A stretch of 64,000 bases of DNA from Yponomeuta sedellus (Eukaryota; Arthropoda; Insecta; Lepidoptera; Yponomeutidae), in the NCBI GenBank assembly GCA_934045075.1, contig OW203730.1, forward strand, positions 11,212,692-11,276,691, given 5' to 3'. Below the pieces are notes generated by a model. That model worked only from the letters and a program-made list of their open reading frames with translations. It had not been told where the DNA came from and made no database searches. Each line of letters starts with the position of its first letter. Position 1 is the first letter of the stretch. The position numbers were made by a program, and so were the translations under genes. Shown in pieces: positions 9,815 through 18,984 of this stretch.

Positions 9815-10093
9815 CAAGCCTTCTCTCAGACAGAGAGTACCTGCTATTTATCACACGTGCCCACCGCAGATTGGCAATTTCAAACGCTGAGGAGGTATTT
9901 AAAAGCCTATCAGACCCTCAAGTGTCCTCGCGATGTTTTCCTTTACCGTTAGTGAGTGGTACCACTTACTGTAACTTCACAAATGTACATAACTTATGAG
10001 AACAAAGTCAATGGTACATGCTCGCATTAGCAATCAAACGTGGGTCTCTCGCTTCCGAGACCATTGTTTTACCCACTAGGCTACTGCCGCTTA
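9815..10093 (-). mobile_element. Alpha SINE, near complete, 3'-truncated
   Basis: In minus sense: a tRNA-like head with A-box-like TAGCCTAGTGGG, a degenerate B box, CATGTACCATTGAC, the shared core AACGGTAAAGGAAAACATCG, then the alpha 3' half (TTGAAATTGCCAATC, GTGGGCACGTGTG, CTCTCTGTCTGAGAGAAGG). The final CAGTGGGACGTTTATAGGCT part is lost. Confidence 0.75.
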
Positions 10094-10324
10094 AAGGAGA
10101 TAATCACAGATAAAATAAAACGCCGTTTTTGTGGAATCGTGTTTTAATAAGTAAGACTAAGGTAGTAGGAAGTATAAGTATGTATATCAATATGCATATC
10201 TGCACCAACCAGACTATCCGTCTTACTTTTCCTTCAGCAACTCTTCATCGTAGGTTGTCTGGAGGAAATTGCTCTAAGCAATAAGGCCGCCAATTTTACT
10301 GTATCTTTGTAATTAGTTTATAGC

Positions 10325-10630
10325 ATTAAAAAGTGAAAATTACTTTGCTGAATTCCGCGACGCGTTTCGCCTCTAACACGAGGCATCCTCAGGCTCACAA
10401 GTGCAAGTAAGTGCAAGGCGAAACGCGTGGCGTATTTTCTCACATAATTATTGGTGTCGGTAGTGGTGTGTTCGTGTCTTGCTTCTGCTTGAAAAAGTGG
10501 GAGGGAGGGCGGTGCATTAACTAGCCGCATGGTACTTGGGGGATTTTTGGCGGAATTTAGCAAAGTAATTTTCACTTTTTAATGCTATCATGGATTTCCG
10601 CAAAGTAACGCCTGACTCCATACAATTATT
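10325..10630. mobile_element. Fold-back element, internally deleted copy
   Basis: Second copy of the element at 4836-5523. The left arm jumps from AATTCCG directly to CGACGCGTTTCGCC, and the interior is gone. The right arm is almost whole and runs to CGCAAAGTAACGCCTGACTCC, revealing the terminal sequence missing or blurred in copy 1. Confidence 0.8.
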
Positions 10631-10634
10631 TTGT

Positions 10635-10690
10635 GTTTGTTTTTTCCTGGTGTACTACAGTAAAGAATATTCTTATCTTATGTTACCTTA
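10635..10690 (+). mobile_element. LINE 3' terminal fragment
   Basis: TTTTTTCCTGGTGTACT followed by TAAAGAATATTCTTATCTTA is a short LINE 3' end. Relatives lie at 15520, 25500, 26555, 63785 and, reversed, 40905, usually with AATAAAG and a (TATCT)n tail. Confidence 0.5.
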
Positions 10691-10852
10691 CCGATAGAGT
10701 GTGGTTCACGATAGATCATTCTAGAAGCTATGTTAGCACCACCGGCGGCGAATTGATTCATGGCATCTCAAACAGTTGATTTGAGTGTACGCTTCGCCTA
10801 TCACATTGTAGAGCGATCGTGTTTTGGTTTTTAGCACTATGTATTCATACAT

Positions 10853-11110
10853 CGTCGTCGTCAGGCTATACTAGTTGACTGCTGGACATAGCCCTCCCGT
10901 AAAGAGCGCCACGTTGTGCTATCATAGGGGGTAATGCCCATAACTCCCACGCTGGGCATGCGGGTTGGGGATCGCAGATTGGTAGAATTGTACTGCAGGG
11001 GGCGCTGCTACTCACCCCCCGGCTTGTGTCCCTTAGTCGCTTTTTGCGGCACCCGCGGGAAGAATTGGGTCTGCTGTGTGGTGTCGGCCTAGAGAATAGC
11101 ACCAACCCAA
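10853..11110 (-). mobile_element. GAA-tail SINE family, copy 2, with inverted 5' end
   Basis: From the (GAC)n-like tail at 10853 the minus-strand body runs normally to about 11068. The remaining 5' end (11069-11110: CTGCTGTGTGGTGTCGGCC, AGAGAATAGCACC) is present in the opposite orientation from other copies such as 44501-44764. This resembles the 5' inversion that twin priming leaves in LINE-mobilised inserts. Confidence 0.8.
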
Positions 11111-11124
11111 TCATACATCGTTAT

Positions 11125-11388
11125 GAACCCTTGCATGTCCCCACTGCTGGGGCACGGGTCTCTTCCTGCATCGCAGGAAGGTTAGGCCATACTCCACCAC
11201 GGGGGCCAAGTCCGGGTTGGTAGAGTATTGTAAGACAGTGGCGGGCCTTACTGTCAGAAGTTATCAAGCCGCCCATAAGGCCTCTGACATGGGTTTACGA
11301 CTGCCATTATATGACAGCTGGCACCAACTGCTTAACGTGCCTTGCGAAGCACGTAAGCGCTCGGAAAAATGCCACTAGCGGTAGTCAC
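11125..11388 (-). mobile_element. 5S-rRNA-headed SINE, copy C, head deleted
   Basis: Minus-sense body from GTGACTACCGCTAGTGG to the CAGCAGTGGGGACATGCAAGG end. It stops just inside the segment after the box-C-like motif, so the 5S-like promoter region is lost (5' truncation). It abuts the preceding SINE with about 14 bp between. Confidence 0.8.
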
Positions 11389-11402
11389 ATAAAATAATAA
11401 TA

Positions 11403-11690
11403 ATTCATACATAAAATTCACAAATTATTTAAAGTTATAAATTAGAAAACAAAGTCATTGGTAGATGCCCGCACTGGGAAGCAATAACTACCTAGCAATA
11501 CCACTCATTAACGGCGAAGGAAAACGTCGTGAGTAAACCTGAGAGTCAAAGGTGTTCAAATATCCCAGCGCTTGAAATTACCAATCCGCGGTGGGCACGC
11601 GTGGTAATTAAGCCCATACCATCTCTCTGTGAGAAACCCTGTGCCTGCAGTGGGACGTTTATAGGCTACATAAAAAAAATACCACCGCTC
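11403..11690 (+). mobile_element. Alpha SINE with inverted 5' head
   Basis: Positions 11489-11690 are a plus-strand core and tail (AACGGCGAAGGAAAACGTCG, GGTGGGCACGCGTGG, CAGTGGGACGTTTATAGGCT). Positions 11403-11488 carry the head in the opposite orientation (AAGTCATTGGTAGATGCCCG is the reverse of the usual CGGGCATSTACCAATGACTT). A 5' inversion explains this. The end CAGTGGGAC...AGGCTAC plus poly(A)-like run matches the LINE end at 60880-60915. Confidence 0.75.
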
Positions 11691-11699
11691 CAATGAACT

Positions 11700-11957
11700 C
11701 TTCTTCTTCAGTCTATATTAGTCCACTGCTGGACATAGCCCTCCCCTAATGAGCGCCATAGCGCAAGATTGTGCCATCATTGGGGGTAATGCCCATGATC
11801 CTCACGCTGGGCATGCGGGTTGGGGATCGCAGTTTGGTGCAATTGTACTGCAGGGGGCGCTGCTGCCCACCCCCTGGTTTGTGTCCCTTACTCGCCTTTC
11901 ACGACACCCGCGGGAAGAATTTGGGTTGGTGCTATTCTCTAGGCCGACACCGCACAG
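11700..11957 (-). mobile_element. GAA-tail SINE family, copy 3, with target-site duplication
   Basis: A full body in minus sense ending TATATTAGACTGAAGAAG-like tail (reversed). A 9-bp duplication CAATGAACT flanks it at 11691-11699 and 11958-11966. It landed directly downstream of the alpha SINE at 11403-11690. Open frames across it (11749-12086) are shared by other copies only because of sequence similarity. Confidence 0.85.
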
Positions 11958-12040
11958 CAATGAACTTAATCCTATGCAATATGTGTTATAAGTAAATTCG
12001 GAGGTCCTTGAAAGGACCGAACCCCTCCTTCCTCCCCGAA

Positions 12041-12097
12041 CGACGTACTCGCTGAGCCGGTACGTCTGGCGTACCCTAGGCAACAATGAGCGAGTAC
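12041..12097. repeat. Nested short hairpin
   Basis: The outer stem is GTACTCGCT (12045-12053) with AGCGAGTAC (12089-12097). The inner stem is GGTACG with CGTACC (12059-12064, 12070-12075). A separate GGTCCTTGAAAGGACC hairpin lies at 12003-12018. No known RNA recognised. Confidence 0.45.
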
Positions 12098-12272
12098 CTA
12101 ACGCTGATTGGCAAATTTTATCACCACGATGGCTTGCGCAAGAAGAAGTAAATTCGCTTATGATAAGAATACATAATTGTCTAGATTAATTCATTTAATT
12201 ATTGCCAAAACCATGAACAGTTCATACTTCACTAGTAACATGAAAATTTGGGTGTAGCAAATTTGTAATACA

Positions 12273-12515
12273 TTTTTTTATAAATATTCATGGACAAATT
12301 ACACAGATCTCATTAGCCCTATACTAAACAACTAAATGACTTGTGTTATAGGTACTAACTCGACGATAGATTTAATACAATAAATACATAGATAACATCC
12401 AGGACCCGAGATGAACTAGAAAAGTTCGTTTCCTAGGTTGACCCGGCCGGAAATCGAACTCGAGACCTTCGGTTTTACAGTCAGCGTGCCAAACCGCTGC
12501 GCCACCGAGGCCGTC
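12273..12515 (-). mobile_element. Gamma tRNA-derived SINE, copy 1
   Basis: In minus sense: CGGTGGCGCAGCGGTTTGGC (A-box region), GGTCTCGAGTTCGATTTCC (B-box region), GGCCGGGTCAACCTAGG, then a body with TAACACAAGTCATTTAG, TAGTATAGGGCTAATGAG and CATGAATATTTATAAA. The second copy is 53399-53622 on the plus strand. The short ORF here is chance. Confidence 0.75.
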
Positions 12516-12734
12516 GAATATAACATAAGTAGAGCTTGCAAGGAAAAATATACGAAGTTTCAATTAGTTAGGTACCAAACACTTTTGAAATGGTCGGAGC
12601 CTCAGCATTACCGCTGTTTTTCAGTCGCCGGTCGCTGCCGTCCTACAATTATTTTTAATCAATAAAAAGCAATTAGGCTTTAAATAGGTAACAAAAAAAA
12701 AGCAAAATAAAGGCATAAACTTGTAGTAAAATAT

Positions 12735-12862
12735 AATAGCAATATCACTCGCTAACTGTGAAGGATAACATTGTGAGGAAACCTGAGCGTCTGAGGTGGG
12801 CACGGAAACTTCAGCGCTTGAAATTGCCGGTCCGCGGAGGGCACGCGTAGTAATTATACTAG
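12735..12862 (+). mobile_element. Alpha SINE core fragment
   Basis: Contains the shared core CTAACTGTGAAGGATAACATT and the alpha motif TTGAAATTGCCGGTCCGCG and GGGCACGCGTAG. The head and 3' terminus are missing. Confidence 0.65.
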
Positions 12863-13230
12863 TCAAATATGGACGACAAACAATCAAACAAAGGTTTTTA
12901 ATTACATGCCTATAGTATAGGAGCCATTACGATATATCCCAGTTTGCGGTGCACGAAATGGTCGGTTAAACAAACTTTTATTGAATCCGCACAATATATT
13001 TTGGCATTGGCGCAAATACGAGGCTTGTTGAATTAAATAATGGAAAGGCAGTTTCCCACAGGTTTTAAACTGCCGGATGGCAGGTCGCCAATGTTTTTGA
13101 ACCTACGCTTAATAAATTTCGTACCACAACAGCTGTTGGCCTGATTCGGAAGCGATTGAAGTGCTGGCTGACCACCTGGAAATGCCCTTAAAACGTAATT
13201 TTATTAATTGCATATTGATAAAGATTCCGG

Positions 13231-13808
13231 AAGTAGCGCTTGTGGCCTAGTGGAACCGACTGATTGGAATTATTCAGTTAAGTTAAGTAACAGCAGGCGC
13301 GGTCAGGTACTGGATGGGTTACCATCCCGCGACTACTGTTGTAGTGACATTTTTTCTGCTTCCGTGCTTGGCAAGGCACGTTAATAAACCGTTGATGCCG
13401 GTTGTGTGATGGCAGTCGTTAAGCCATGTCAGAGGCCTTATAGGCGGCTTGATACATAACATAACATTTTACATACTGGCACATACATTGCTTCTGGCCC
13501 CACACTAGGATACCCTGTGTCGTGGGAACCAGAAACAACGACATCACAAACATGTAAACATTCAAGACCTGGACTTTTTTTTTGTTTCCAGCCGGGATTC
13601 AAACCCGGGACCTCTTGCATGGTAGGCAGACGCGCTCCCCCTACGCTATAGAGGTCGACTAACTATAACGATAACTTCTGAAAGTAAGGCCCGCCACTGT
13701 CTTACAATCCTTCACCAACCCGGACTAGGCCCCCGTAGTGGAGTATGGCCTGACCTTCCTGCGATGCAGCAAGCGTCCCGTACCCTAGCAGTGGGGACAT
13801 AAAAAGGG
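13231..13808 (+). mobile_element. 5S-rRNA-headed SINE, copy D, split by another SINE
   Basis: The first part 13231-13454 has the 5S-like head (AGTTAAGTAACAGCAGGCGC, GGATGGGTTACC) and the middle of the body. The second part 13670-13808 resumes at GATAACTTCTGAAAGTAAGG and ends CCCTAGCAGTGGGGACAT. The break falls exactly within CTTGATAACTTCTG of intact copies. GATA is repeated on both sides (13451-13454, 13670-13673). Confidence 0.85.
13455..13669 (-). mobile_element. Delta tRNA-derived SINE, copy 1, nested
   Basis: In minus sense: TATAGCGTAGGGGGAGCG (A-box region), GGTCCCGGGTTTGAATCCC (B-box region), a T-rich linker, CATGTTTGTGATGTCG, GGTTCCCACGACACAGGG, TAGTGTGGGGCCAGAAGC, and an ATGTTATGTTATG-like tail. 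It sits inside the 5S SINE. Other copies: 23818-23990 and 31893-32083. Confidence 0.8.
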
Positions 13809-14011
13809 TCATATTGATTAAGAAAAACTAAAAGCCGGCCAAGTGTGAGTGGCACTCGCGCACAGAGGGTTACGTACAAATTTGTAAGTAGGTACTTACA
13901 TAATTATCATAAATAGTTTTGGAATCAAGCCTGGTAGTTTTTTCCAAGCTTTTCCCGAACTTCAAAGACTACGAGTATTTTTGTATGATTTAATTGCAAA
14001 TATAAATGTTT

Positions 14012-14156
14012 AGCAAAGGGGAAGATAAAAAGTACCCGGAACCGGTGTGCGTGCATGCAACGACTTATAAACGTTGAAGCGAAGGTGATCTGTCAGGATC
14101 ATGGAAAGTGGCAGTCCCTGGTTTCTGCCTACCCCTCTGGGATACAGGCATGAGGT
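14012..14156 (+). mobile_element. Retroposon with (TATG)n tail, copy 3
   Basis: The plus-strand copy runs from AAAAAGTACCCGGAACCGG through GATCTGTCAGGATC and CCCCTCTGGGATACAGGC to GAGGTTATG, then straight into the microsatellite. This shows the simple repeat is the element's own 3' tail. Confidence 0.8.
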
Positions 14157-14389
14157 TATGTATGTATGTATGTATGTATGTATGTATGTATGTATGTATG
14201 TATGTATGTATGTATGTATGTATGTATGTATGTATGTATGTATGTATGTATGTATGTATGTATGTATGTATGTATGTATGTATGTATGTATGTATGTATG
14301 TATGTATGTATGTATGTATGTATGTATGTATGTATGTATGTATGTATGTATGTATGTATGTATGTATGTATGTATGTATGTATGTATGT
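14157..14389. repeat. (TATG)n microsatellite, about 58 repeats
   Basis: 233 bp of uninterrupted TATG. It is the expanded tail of the retroposon just upstream. Long open frames on both strands (Tyr-Val-Cys-Met and Ile-His-Thr-Tyr repeats) arise because 4-bp repeats lack stops in every frame; they are not genes. Confidence 0.98.
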
Positions 14390-14536
14390 TAATCACAAAT
14401 GTATTTTTTCCTGTATTTGTAGTATAGACAAATTTTCGTAGTTCTATTTCAACAGGAAGTACTCTATAAATTTTGATTCAGTTAAGTGTCGAAATACACG
14501 TTTTATTGTGGCATATACGGCCGCAACTTTACTTGT

Positions 14537-14740
14537 AAAAACCTATTTAGAGGCTAAAAATTCCACCCATGCCGGGATTCGAACCCGCGACCTCTGGCTA
14601 TCCGTGCCAGCGCTCTTTTCAACTGAGCAAATGGGCGACTCACCGGCATCAGTGAAATTTCGAACCTCTTTACACTATTCTCTGTATTACGTACAGATTG
14701 TCCTTAGCACGGGTTAGTGCATTAAAAATAAAAATAGTAA
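14537..14740 (-). mobile_element. tRNA-like element with inverted flank, copy 1
   Basis: The minus-strand tRNA-like core spans 14565-14636 (B box region GGGTTCGAATCCCGGC). Downstream it continues GGCATCAGTGAAATTTCG to CTGTATTACGTACAG. At 14697 it switches to TTGTCCTTAGCACGGGTTAG, the inverse of the flank seen at 14995-15030. The A-box side is damaged (CTTTTCAACTGAGCAAATGG). The ORF at 14508-14717 is chance. Confidence 0.75.
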
Positions 14741-14984
14741 AACTTTACTTGTTTTACAAAAATATTTATTTTCACTAGTAGAACTAAACGTATTTTACAT
14801 TCGCTTAAAATAAATTAAGAATGTATTGCCTTAACTAAGTAACATTAATGTATCCTGTTTTTCTTCCCTCCGGCAACTTAGATCCCATTAATAGAGACAT
14901 AATTTTAATACTACTGGCATACTGAAATAATTAATTAATTAAAGAGATTTTCTTTTATTATTATTTAACAAATAATGTATGTAT

Positions 14985-15430
14985 ATTATACTATTTTTAT
15001 TTTTAATGCACTAACCCGTGCTAAGGACAAATTTAAAAACCTATTTAGAGGCTAAAAATTTCACCCATGCCGGGATTCGAACCCGCAACCTCTGGCTATC
15101 CCTGCCAGCGCTCTACCAATTGAGCCAATGGGCGACTCACCGGCATCAGTGAAATTTCGAACCTCTTTACACTATTCTCTGTATTACCTACGTACAGGCA
15201 GCGACATCTGGCTTAAGCAAATTGCATCACTTACAGCCTCGACTACCTACTTTGCAGTTAGGTTTTACATCGGAACGATATCACTGTACCCACATGATTA
15301 TACTATTTTGTGTGGCGCCGGTGAGTCGCCCATTGGCTCAATTGGTAGAGCGCTGGCACGGATAGCCAGAGGTTGCGGGTTCGAATCCCGGCATGGGTGA
15401 AATTTTTAGCCTCTAAATAGGTTTTTAAAT
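14985..15430. mobile_element. tRNA-like element, head-to-head pair
   Basis: The left flank TTTTTAATGCACTAACCCG leads into a minus-strand tRNA-like core (15063-15133). About 190 bp of linker follow (CATCTGGCTTAAGCAAATTG, ATCGGAACGATATCACTG), then a plus-strand core (15328-15398) ending TTTTTAGCCTCTAAATAGG. The two cores face each other. Linker and flank also occur at 49208-49540. Confidence 0.8.
15328..15398 (+). tRNA. tRNA-like sequence (probably SINE-borne, not a functional gene)
   Basis: It folds by eye into a type-I cloverleaf. Acceptor GCCCAT pairs with ATGGGT, D stem GCTC with GAGC, and anticodon stem CTGGC with GCCAG around the 7-nt loop ACGGATA. The T arm carries TTCGAAT. The formal anticodon would be GGA, but position 33 is C instead of U, and serine tRNAs normally have a long variable arm. 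It is repeated at least six times with the same flanks, so a mobile tRNA-like moiety is far likelier than a gene. Confidence 0.45.
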
Positions 15431-15519
15431 GTATGTATATATTAAGCAAATAAAACATTTTTTATATTAAATCTTAAATTAACACCCTACAGTCTCTGTC
15501 TACGCTTATTATTTAATCA

Positions 15520-15592
15520 ATTGTGTTTTAGGCTTAAACAATACAATCTGTTGTAGATAAAGAACGTTCTTATCTTATCTTATCTTATTAAA
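15520..15592 (+). mobile_element. LINE 3' terminal fragment with (TATCT)n tail
   Basis: GATAAAGAACGTTCTTATC followed by repeated TTATC is the same 3' end type as at 10635 and 25500. Confidence 0.45.
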
Positions 15593-15962
15593 AGTAACGT
15601 AACAATTAATTCGTTAACAATGTTTCACCCCAAGATCGAAGTAACCCAACTGGTCCCAAAGCCTCTTGTATCAGTAACACAGACAAGGCACATTTAAAAG
15701 CAAACTTTGCAGGGTACTCTACGTTTCAGAGGGCATATTCCTATCTGATACAGGTTGTCTAAGAAAAAAACCTGTTGTAACAATAGCCCGGTTGTTAGTC
15801 CGGCTGACCCAACTAGGGCAACGTTTAGGTCGTAAAAGTTTGGGTGATAAAAATTAATGAACTTTTGAAAGTCTAAAGTTGCAGTATTTCGCATTGAAAT
15901 TAAAGTTATTTTAATTATAACAAAAGTAAATTTTATTGAAATAAAGTTAAATAAATAAAGAT

Positions 15963-16101
15963 GCCTAATGGGCGGCTTGACAACTTCTGACTGTAAGGCC
16001 CGCCACAGTCTTACAATCCTCCACCAACCCGGACTTGGCCCCCGTGGTGGAGTATGCTACCCTTCCTGCGATGTAGGAAGAGACCTGTGCCCCAGTAGTG
16101 G
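15963..16101 (+). mobile_element. 5S-rRNA-headed SINE, copy E, 3' third
   Basis: Starts at GCCTAATGGGCGGCTTGAC and ends GCCCCAGTAGTGGC. The 5S-like head is absent through 5' truncation. Confidence 0.75.
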
Positions 16102-17340
16102 CAGCAGTTGATGTGGAAAGTTAACTTAATTAATAACTTTACAGAGGGAAAAATCATCCACAATCGAAGTGTAGGCCGCCTGATAGTTAACTACCAGATT
16201 ATTACTTGTTAACAATCTATTGAAGAAATTTATTTTAGTTCGTATAACCGAATACTGATACCTAATTTCTAGCTAGAAGTTAGTAAGAAGAAAAAGTAAC
16301 TAGAGCCAGTTCCTAGCATCAGATTTGTTGCAAATAAGCTCCGCTAGAACCCTTTTCAACTAGCAGGTCGAATTCCCAATTATCCTGAAAGTGTATACAG
16401 GGTGTGAAGTGGGAGCCTACCCGCCGAAGACACTAAGTTTGGAAAGTTCGCTAATATTGCTGTCATTGTTTCGCGGTTGCGGGGCCTATACCCTTGTAAA
16501 ATGAAACACGTATTTGCGGTTATCGAGTGTTTTGGGGTCGGCCGCGATGTCTTCAAACTACCCAAACTATACGCTAAAGGTCCTCTAAGTAAACATGTAC
16601 CTACTTACCACATACAGACGAATTCCATTTGGGTCTGCCCTGTTTGAGGGGTTATCGCGAAATGTACGCATTACGCAGTGACGTCAATACAAAGTGCTTT
16701 TCAACCGACTTCAAAAATGAAGGAGGTTCTCAGTTAATACCTTGTTTTATTTTTTATTTATATTCCCTGATTTCTCGAAGACGCGTGAACTGATTTGGAA
16801 ATATATTTTTTTTGCTTGATAAAGGTTGACTTACTTGTAGTGTCATACGTAGTTACAAAGTTAAGTAGACCCTGGATGATTTTAACAAAAGAACGTGAAA
16901 GATTTTTTTTATATGAAAAATAGAACCGACTTCAGAACACTACAACACTAAAAATAGATAACGAATTTAAACTAAAAACCCGGTTAAGTGCATGTCGGGC
17001 AGGGCAGGAGCGATGTAGAGTTCCGTCAAAGATCCCTTCTTCTACGGACTTCTACAATGTTCACAAAAATAATTTAATACCTACTTTAAAGAACTGTTTT
17101 AACCAGCAATAGTTTAACGGAGCAGTAAACGAATGAAATGTGTATTTTGTAATAACGGAGCAGTAAACGAAAGTAGTATGTATTTTGTAAAAACTTTATA
17201 AAATAAAATAATAATTAACAACTTTATCATTAATAATGGAATTTGTACGTAGCTTTCCTTTTATAAGTTGGTTGCCTTTTACTTGTTAACTTTAAAGCCT
17301 TTAAAATCTTAGCCGTGATAGTTTTCCATTTAAGTTGAAT
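16102..17340. other. Mostly unassigned; scraps of a Lepidoptera-type dispersed repeat
   Basis: CAACCGACTTCAAAAATGAAGGAGG at 16703 (given in part) and ACCGACTTCAGAAC at 16924 belong to a common dispersed repeat, also seen at 31440 and 45990. A 44-bp near-tandem duplication with the motif ACGGAGCAGTAAACGAA lies at 17117-17200. Confidence 0.4.
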
Positions 17341-17351
17341 ATATGTGCTAT

Positions 17352-17531
17352 AACATGTTCTTGAGTGGAGACCGCGACTCGCCAAACATTGTTTAGGACG
17401 CCCTCCGACCAGGTAGGATGACGATCTGCGAAAAACTGCCGGCAGATGCTAGATGCGGCAAGCTGTAGACAGGGCGCTATGACGCTCATTAGGGGAGGGC
17501 TACATAATTTAGCCTGAAAAAGAAGAAGAAG
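17352..17531 (+). pseudogene. RTE-type LINE 3' end, 5'-truncated, with target-site duplication
   Basis: It encodes VLEWRPRL, GRPPTR-stop-DDDLRKTAG and an RSLGEGY terminus, i.e. the end of an RTE ORF2, with several stops (the conserved Trp before DDDL is TAG). The 3' end reads ATTTAGCCTG then (GAA)n. A perfect 11-bp duplication ATATGTGCTAT flanks it (17341-17351, 17532-17542). It is the same LINE subfamily as 30717-30964. Confidence 0.85.
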
Positions 17532-17544
17532 ATATGTGCTATTT

Positions 17545-17980
17545 ATTGTTTTTTCAACCGTGTAGACGAGAGAAGGTTGGGGGACACCCTAGCCACTTGT
17601 ACGAGAAGTAAAGTCTGTCTACGACTAACATGAAAGACGTAATGACTCGTGTCTGTGTCGTTGCTCCTAATGTTCATGAGAGGCCCTTTGCTTTGTTAAC
17701 TTCGAGTGTTATTCCAAATATTTCTTGTTTGTAGTAATTCTGCTCCGTAAGATTAGGTGAATTGTTGAACATAGTTAGTTAGTTTGTTAAAGTACTAAAG
17801 CGACCGAGGTAATTAATTGATTGAATTTCAAGTACTTGCCTAAGTATTTAAATAAGTTTAAATGCCTTAGGATATTTCCATGGTACACAAGAAATATAAA
17901 AAAATGCTTGAGGAGTTTTAACAGATTCTGAGAAGCTGTACAAAAATAGTAGTCGACTATAAATCAAATTTTACACTCTG
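17545..17980. other. No recognised feature
   Basis: AT-rich sequence with no motif, tail or inverted repeat that I can assign. Confidence 0.35.
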
Positions 17981-17983
17981 TTA

Positions 17984-18339
17984 CAGTCTGTTAGCTTTTA
18001 GAATATACCTCGGCTACTATCGGATAGAATCGGATATATACGTGTTATAGAAATATCGGAACTAATATAACACTTAGGGCTGATTTTTCAATAGTCAGAT
18101 AACTTTTATCTGAGGAATAAAAAGGGGGTTTGACATAATTTTCATACATAAGCTGTCAAACCGCCATTTTTATTCCTCAGATAAAAGTTATCTGACTATT
18201 GAAAAATCAGCCCTTAGTTAAATGAACTTAATAAGAAAAGTTTTATACAGAGCAGGAAGTAGTATTACACTCGTGTGCTTTCGGCGGAAACCGAAGCCTA
18301 CTCTAGAGCCCGAGGCATATTCTAAAAGCTAACAGACTG
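17984..18339. mobile_element. TA-flanked MITE, copy 1, carrying a nested MITE
   Basis: The left end CAGTCTGTTAGCTTTTAGAA and the right end are inverted copies for at least 22 bp, with CCTCGG beyond. TA dinucleotides lie outside (17982-17983, 18340-18341), consistent with Tc1/mariner-type integration. There is no coding sequence. Another MITE occupies 18077-18213. The second copy is 26973-28415. Confidence 0.8.
18077..18213. mobile_element. Hairpin MITE, TTA target, nested
   Basis: 137 bp with inverted repeats of about 59 bp (GGGCTGATTTTTCAATAGTC at each end), leaving a loop of under 20 bp. TTA is duplicated at 18074-18076 and 18214-18216, as in PIF/Harbinger-type insertions. The superfamily is inferred from target length alone. 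Confidence 0.85.
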
Positions 18340-18980
18340 TACCTTGTGGAAGACTTGGCAGCTATAGCGTTAAAAGTGGCATGTATTCGACTATACCATA
18401 TCATAGTTGCAGCTCTTCACTATAAACATAATAATACACAATAGTCACTTGAATAACCTTTAGTTATCACAATAGTGGAAATAAAAGGGTAAACTCCAGC
18501 GGCCAATAATATCCTTTGTTGGTAGCCATTTCCCTCAGAATAAATGACAAAAGGGACGGTATAATGTGACGATTCAAGTGTAATTATGGTTACCATAATG
18601 CTCGTAGTATTTTTGAACCATTAAGAATGCTTGTCAGTATGATAAATAAAAACATAGGTATATTGTTGGTTATCTACTTACTAAATACATACATAAACCC
18701 ACGTCTGTATCCCAGAGAGTTAGACGGAAACCAGGGTCTGCGATATTGCCGTTTAGCTAGTTGCAATTTATTAACACTCGTATTTACAATTTCTATAAGC
18801 ACAAATGTTTTATATAAGTCTTCTTACCAAAGTAACCAAACATGTCAGTAACTTTAAAACTTTGTAGGTAGGCAACACAATGTAAATACCTACTAGAAAT
18901 AAACATAAAGTTTAGTTCCCAAGATTTAGGCTGGCAACGGTTAATAAAGCCTTTATGGTGCATTGTACGAGTATATGTTT
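18340..18980. other. Mostly unassigned; short (TATG)-tail retroposon scrap
   Basis: Positions 18683-18745 (CATACATAAACCCACGTCTG, CCCAGAGAGTTAGACGG) are a minus-strand scrap of the (TATG)-tail retroposon. Nothing else assigned. Confidence 0.45.
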
Positions 18981-18984
18981 GCAC

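Noticed and set aside
14010..14441. Open frames of 91-128 codons on both strands
   Set aside because: They are translations of the (TATG)n microsatellite, which has no stops in any frame.
15328..15398. Functional serine-type tRNA gene (formal anticodon GGA)
   Set aside because: Multi-copy with shared flanks, no U33, no long variable arm; best read as a mobile tRNA-like moiety.
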